Source: Streptomyces sp. NBC_01445 (GTDB lineage: Bacteria; Actinomycetota; Actinomycetes; Streptomycetales; Streptomycetaceae). From it: a DNA stretch of 64,000 nucleotides. The position numbers and the translations under genes were made by a program. The stretch covers positions 3,224,001 through 3,288,000 of the forward strand of contig NZ_CP109485.1 of assembly GCF_035918235.1 (NCBI RefSeq), in the 5' to 3' direction. The notes beneath the pieces are model-generated. The model was not told where the DNA came from and did no database searches. It saw only the letters and a program-made list of their open reading frames with translations. This document shows positions 60,358 through 64,000 of this stretch, one piece after another (position 1 is the first letter of the stretch; each line of letters begins with the position of its first letter).

Positions 60358-62643
60358 CTAGTTCCTTCCGGCTCCGGCGGGCGTGCGGGCACCGCCGTCG
60401 CGTTTGCGCTGCTGGCTCTGGACCTGCTGCCTGATCAGCTCCAGGCTGCGGGCGACGGCGCCGACCTCGTCGTGGTGGCGTGGGAACAGGACGGTCTTGC
60501 GGTCACCGTCCGCGAGCGACTCGGCCTGCCGGGCCAGGTCGCGCAGGGGCCGTACGACGACGATGTGCAGCCAGCCCAGGCAGGCGGCCGCCGCGGTGAT
60601 CCCGAGCAGACCGGCCAGGACCGTGCGGTTCTGGAGGCTGTACTCGGGGATGACGAGGCTCGATGCGGGCTGCCAGCTGACGACGGTCCAGCCGAGCGAC
60701 TTGGCCGCGCCGCCGCCGACGAAGGGGGCGGCCGCGGCAATCTGGATGTCGCCGCCGTCACGGAACAGGACCCCGCTGGGGCGCGGGCTCATGCCGACCT
60801 TCTGGTTGGTGCCGTCGGCGAGCTCGTCGAGGCGGTTGCCGGGCAGCTTGTGGAAGGCGAGATAGCCGGTGTTGCCGCCGATGACGCGCCGCTCGGCGTC
60901 GACGACCCGGACGTCGCCGAGCCCGGGGCGCTTGAGCAGTGAGTTGAGGAAGTCGATACGGAACTCGCCGACCACGGCGGCACCCTGGCGGCCGGGCAGT
61001 TCGGCGGTGCCCACGATGACCGGCTTCTTGCCCTGGTCGTCCAGGACGCGGATGGGCTGCGCCGAGGGACCTTCGCCCTTCTCGTTGTGCGGGCCGTGCC
61101 CGGACCTGGCGAGGACGTTGCCCTGGGCGTCGAGTACATAGAGGGACTCGTAGCGCTCGTGTTCGTGCATGGTGGCTTCGAGCACCTCGGTCATCTGCGA
61201 GGGCTTGGTGCGGTCGCCGATGAGGGAGGCGACCGACATCAGGTCGGCGTGCCCCTCGTTGAGCGCGCGGCGCACCCGGTCGGACAGGGTGTCGGTGCGT
61301 TCGCGCTGGTCGTTGACCATCTGCTGGGGTACGACGACGGTGTCGCCGGCGCGGTTGAGCATGAGCAGCAGGGGGCCCGACCAGACGAGCAGCAGGACCC
61401 CGGCGACCGCGAGGAGCGAGCGGGCGCCGAAGCGGCGGCGGGCCGGTGCAGCGGGCTGCGGGAGTTCGCCGAGCAGCTGGCGGCGCAGGCGCTCCAGGGC
61501 CGCGCCGATCCTGGCGGCCTCGCCGCGCCGGGGCACGGCGACGGGCCGGGCGAGGTCACCGCGGGTGATGCGGCGGCTCTCCAGGAACAGCCTGATCAGT
61601 GGCCGTTGCACGGTGCCGAGCAGCAGCGCGACGGTGAGGCCACCGATGAGCAGCAGGGCGGCCGCGGCCGCCAGGCCGAACATCGGGTCGGCGGTGACCG
61701 CCGGGTCCTCGGCGACCTTGACCATGGCGACGACGGTCAGGCCGAGGCCGGTGGCGACCGTGGGCTCACCGGGCTGCGGCGACGCGAGCGTGGCGTAGCC
61801 GGCGACGGACCGCTCGCCCATGTAGCGGTCGCCGCTGAGGCTGCCGCTGACGCCGAGGAAGCCGCCGGAGCCGGGCTCCTTGGACTTGACGGGGTGCTGT
61901 TCCGCCTTGCCGGCGGCGCTCTTCGCGAAGGCCTTCAGCTGCCGGTTGGACTCTTTGACCTCGGCGCGCTGAAGGTCGGTGAGCACCTGCTCGGGCTCGG
62001 GGATGCCGTCGCTGCTGAGGATCGTGCCGGCCTGGTCGATGACGGCGATGGAGCGGAACTCGCCGAGGCTGATGCCGGGGAACTTCAGACTGTTGGAGGC
62101 GACGAGCAGCTGCTGCGGCTGACCCTTCCAGTTCAGGAGCGCGAAGGTGAGCAGGCGCGTCTCGCCGTTCTGGAGGCGCACCATGCGCGGGGCGAGGCCG
62201 TTGTCGTCGGAGAGCTTGGCGCGGTCGATCGCGGTCAGCGGCACGTTCTCGCCGCGGGCGGCGAGGAGTTTGCCGGACTTGATCTCGACGACGGCGGTGC
62301 CCATCCACTTCTGGTAGACGTTGCCGATCTTGTCGAGGACGGCGTCGGCCGACACCGGATCGCCGGCGCTGAACAGCGCGGCCGTCCTGGTGAGGTCGGT
62401 GACGCCCTCGTCGACGGAGGCGCGCAGGCCGATGGCCCCGTCCTCGGCGAAGTGCTGCTGCGAGGTGCGGACGGCTTCCGGGACGCGGTCGTGACCGACG
62501 CGGCCGAGAGTGAGCGCGGTGATGCCCGCGAGGGCGAGGAGCAGAACCGACAGCACTGCGATGGGCGGACGTATGCCGCCCAGCAGGGACATGTCGGCCC
62601 GTCGGCGGACCTTGTGCCGCCGCTTCGGGCGCGAAGCGGCCAA
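60358..62643 (-). CDS. membrane protein with two HAMP-like segments, no kinase domain
   Basis: 761 residues, two tandem sensor-like halves. Each has an extracellular region framed by helices: IAVLSVLLLALAGITALTLG near 30-50 and FGLAAAAALLLIGGLTVALL near 340, then LLAVAGVLLLVWSGPLLLML near 410 and VLAGLLGITAAAACLGWLHI near 690. HAMP-like segments follow: GTVQRPLIRLFLESRRITRG and VVVRPLRDLARQAESLADGD. No histidine kinase, cyclase or methyl-accepting domain remains. TTG at 62643 has AGGAG 7 bases ahead. Between capA and capB, so probably a regulator or scaffold of polymer synthesis. Confidence 0.75.
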   Translation of the reverse strand: MAASRPKRRHKVRRRADMSLLGGIRPPIAVLSVLLLALAGITALTLGRVGHDRVPEAVRTSQQHFAEDGAIGLRASVDEGVTDLTRTAALFSAGDPVSADAVLDKIGNVYQKWMGTAVVEIKSGKLLAARGENVPLTAIDRAKLSDDNGLAPRMVRLQNGETRLLTFALLNWKGQPQQLLVASNSLKFPGISLGEFRSIAVIDQAGTILSSDGIPEPEQVLTDLQRAEVKESNRQLKAFAKSAAGKAEQHPVKSKEPGSGGFLGVSGSLSGDRYMGERSVAGYATLASPQPGEPTVATGLGLTVVAMVKVAEDPAVTADPMFGLAAAAALLLIGGLTVALLLGTVQRPLIRLFLESRRITRGDLARPVAVPRRGEAARIGAALERLRRQLLGELPQPAAPARRRFGARSLLAVAGVLLLVWSGPLLLMLNRAGDTVVVPQQMVNDQRERTDTLSDRVRRALNEGHADLMSVASLIGDRTKPSQMTEVLEATMHEHERYESLYVLDAQGNVLARSGHGPHNEKGEGPSAQPIRVLDDQGKKPVIVGTAELPGRQGAAVVGEFRIDFLNSLLKRPGLGDVRVVDAERRVIGGNTGYLAFHKLPGNRLDELADGTNQKVGMSPRPSGVLFRDGGDIQIAAAAPFVGGGAAKSLGWTVVSWQPASSLVIPEYSLQNRTVLAGLLGITAAAACLGWLHIVVVRPLRDLARQAESLADGDRKTVLFPRHHDEVGAVARSLELIRQQVQSQQRKRDGGARTPAGAGRN

Positions 62644-62822
62644 CGGAGGGCTCCTCTCTGGAACGTGGGGGCGCGTCCGGACACGCGAAAGTCGCTCCGC
62701 GGCCGTGGGGGTTGCGCGCACCGGAACGCACAGGAGTGCGATCCGGAAACATCTGACCCACACCGAAGTCAAAGGGTTGTACTGGTGAGGAGAAAGGTGA
62801 CAAGCGTCGCTTTGCCGAGGTC

Positions 62823-64000
62823 CTACTCGGGCAGCGGCTCCAGCGGGGCGAGTCCGTCCTTGGCCGCGCCGCGGTTGAGCATCGTGCCCTCCGTCCGCTC
62901 GAAGGCCAGGCGGTAGCGGGCGCGCTGCTGCTCGCTCAGCTTCGTGTCACCGTCACCCCGGCCGTCCCGCAGGGCCGCCGCGATGTCCACGAGCCGGTGG
63001 TTCTCGACCGCACCCTTGGGGAGATTGCCCGACTCGTCCGGGTCCGGCGGGATCTGCGTGAACGTCGGCACGTACTTCGCCTGTACGTCCCACTTCCCGG
63101 CCCTCTTGGTGAATTCGAACCAGCCGATGACGCCCTCCTCGGTCAGGCCGGTCGGCACGTCGTGGCGGGCGATCTGGTTGCCGAGCCCGTAGGCGATCCA
63201 GGTGCCGTCGACCTTCTCCATGGGCTGCACCACGTGCGCGTGGTGGCCGATGATCAGGTCGATGCCGGTCTCGCGCGCCAGCTTGCGGCCCAGCTGGAGC
63301 TGGGAGCGGCTGGGGTTCGGCTGGTTCTCGCGGCCCCAGTGGATGCTGAGGATCACCACGTCGGCGCCCGCGGCGCGGGCCCGCTTCTCGGCCGCGGCGA
63401 TGTTCCTGAAGTCGATCTGGTTGACCAGCCAGGGCTTGTCCGCCGGAATCTCGTTGCCGTTGAACCCGAAGGCGTACGAGAGCTGGGCGACCTTGACGCC
63501 CTTGACTTCCATGATGAGCGGCTTGGCCGCCTCGGCGGCGCTGCGTGCCGACCCGGTGTGCTTCAGGCCCGCCCGGTCGAGGACGTTCAGCGTGTTCTGC
63601 ACACCGGCGGCGCCATGGTCGAGGGTGTGGTTGGAGGCGCTGGAGCAGGTGTCGTAACCGACGTGCTTGATGGTGGTGGCGATCTGCGGCGGCACCAGGA
63701 ACGCGGGGTAGCTCTCGAAGGGGCCCTCGGGCTTGCCGGCGACCGGTTCGAAGTGGCAGATGGCCAGGTCGGCCTTGCTGATGACGGGCTTGACCCCGGC
63801 CAGCATCGGGTCGAAGTCGAGGCCCTTCTCGCCCTGGCCGGTCACCTTGGCGTCCTTGCGCGCCTGTTCGGTGAGCTGCGGGTGGATGAGGATGTCTCCG
63901 GCCGCCGCGACGGTGAACGAGGGGCCGTCCGCGGCGGCCTTGCCGTCGTCCGAGCCGAAGGGGCCGCAGGCCGCGGTTCCCGCGAGCAGCGCGGACAGGG
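62823..64000 (-). CDS. capA: CapA-family lipoprotein (poly-gamma-glutamate synthesis/anchoring), 5' end cut off
   Basis: About 392 residues are visible. The first ones read ALLAGTAACGPFG, a lipobox, so only the start of the signal peptide lies outside. Calcineurin-like metallophosphatase fold of CapA: FTVAAAGDILIHPQLTE, HFEPVAGKPEGPFESYP, the HTLDHGAAGVQNTLNVLDRA segment after SASN, VVILSIHWGRENQ, LIIGHHAHVVQPMEKVDGTW and YGLGNQIARHD. The Asp/His/Asn pattern is complete. CapA helps synthesis or export of gamma-PGA at the outer face. Confidence 0.88.
   Translation of the reverse strand, partial: LSALLAGTAACGPFGSDDGKAAADGPSFTVAAAGDILIHPQLTEQARKDAKVTGQGEKGLDFDPMLAGVKPVISKADLAICHFEPVAGKPEGPFESYPAFLVPPQIATTIKHVGYDTCSSASNHTLDHGAAGVQNTLNVLDRAGLKHTGSARSAAEAAKPLIMEVKGVKVAQLSYAFGFNGNEIPADKPWLVNQIDFRNIAAAEKRARAAGADVVILSIHWGRENQPNPSRSQLQLGRKLARETGIDLIIGHHAHVVQPMEKVDGTWIAYGLGNQIARHDVPTGLTEEGVIGWFEFTKRAGKWDVQAKYVPTFTQIPPDPDESGNLPKGAVENHRLVDIAAALRDGRGDGDTKLSEQQRARYRLAFERTEGTMLNRGAAKDGLAPLEPLPE

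Overview
The window is high-GC chromosomal DNA from a Streptomyces or a very close actinobacterial relative. Evidence: extreme third-position GC, frequent GTG and TTG starts, many apparently leaderless genes with a TANNNT box 7-12 bases before the start codon, ATGA/GTGA/TGATG stop-start overlaps, Tat and lipobox signals of actinobacterial type, and a block of genes (DUF3000, LuxR-type regulator, RNase D, ferritin-like protein, thiolase, FadB, with hemE, hemQ and a hemG-type oxidase nearby) whose order is familiar from Streptomyces chromosomes. No tRNA, rRNA, insertion sequence, integrase or CRISPR array was recognised.

Left flank (1-6.9 kb): partial pyrimidine-reductase-family gene divergent from zapE, a small membrane protein, a Tat-exported PhoX-family phosphatase, a PPK2-type polyphosphate kinase, a substrate-binding-like protein without signal peptide, and a lipoprotein polysaccharide deacetylase behind a palindromic AT-rich operator-like site.

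Central accessory island (7.05-36.4 kb): one leftward operon of 20 genes encoding a contractile injection system of the extracellular (eCIS/Afp/PVC-like) type. In transcription order: sheath, tube, zinc-binding baseplate-like protein, Pro-rich protein, DUF4255 terminator-like protein, AAA+ ATPase, small unknown, a 2185-residue DUF4157 giant with tape-measure-like helices and a variable C-terminal tip, a low-GC candidate immunity gene, tube-initiator and LysM proteins (Afp7 split in two), spike hub and spike OB-fold (Afp8 split in two), PAAR tip, gp25, two J-like baseplate proteins (one ending in LysM), a tail-protein-I-like protein with a beta-helix-like C terminus, DUF6519, and a translationally coupled peptidoglycan amidase. 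Nearly every junction overlaps or is under 75 bases. No capsid, terminase, integrase, T6SS membrane complex or recognisable tail fibre is present.

Middle (36.4-43.1 kb): a 640-base control region containing a short relic of the DUF692 gene start, a tiny CxxC/CxxC protein, a PTH2-type peptidyl-tRNA hydrolase, a DUF692 (MNIO-type) enzyme, DUF4142 and TIGR04222-like proteins, and a secreted alpha/beta hydrolase. Then heme genes (hemQ, hemG/Y-type, hemE) with a DUF4349 lipoprotein, an FAD/CoA-disulfide-reductase-like enzyme and a small conserved protein (43.1-49.4 kb).

Right flank (49.5-64 kb): DUF3000, LuxR-type regulator, strong palindromic terminators, RNase D, ferritin-like protein, fadA-fadB beta-oxidation pair, and a leftward poly-gamma-glutamate-type locus (capA, a double-HAMP membrane protein, capB, capC, NlpC/P60 protein) running off the right edge.

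All functions are read from sequence motifs by eye; no database search or structure prediction was run.
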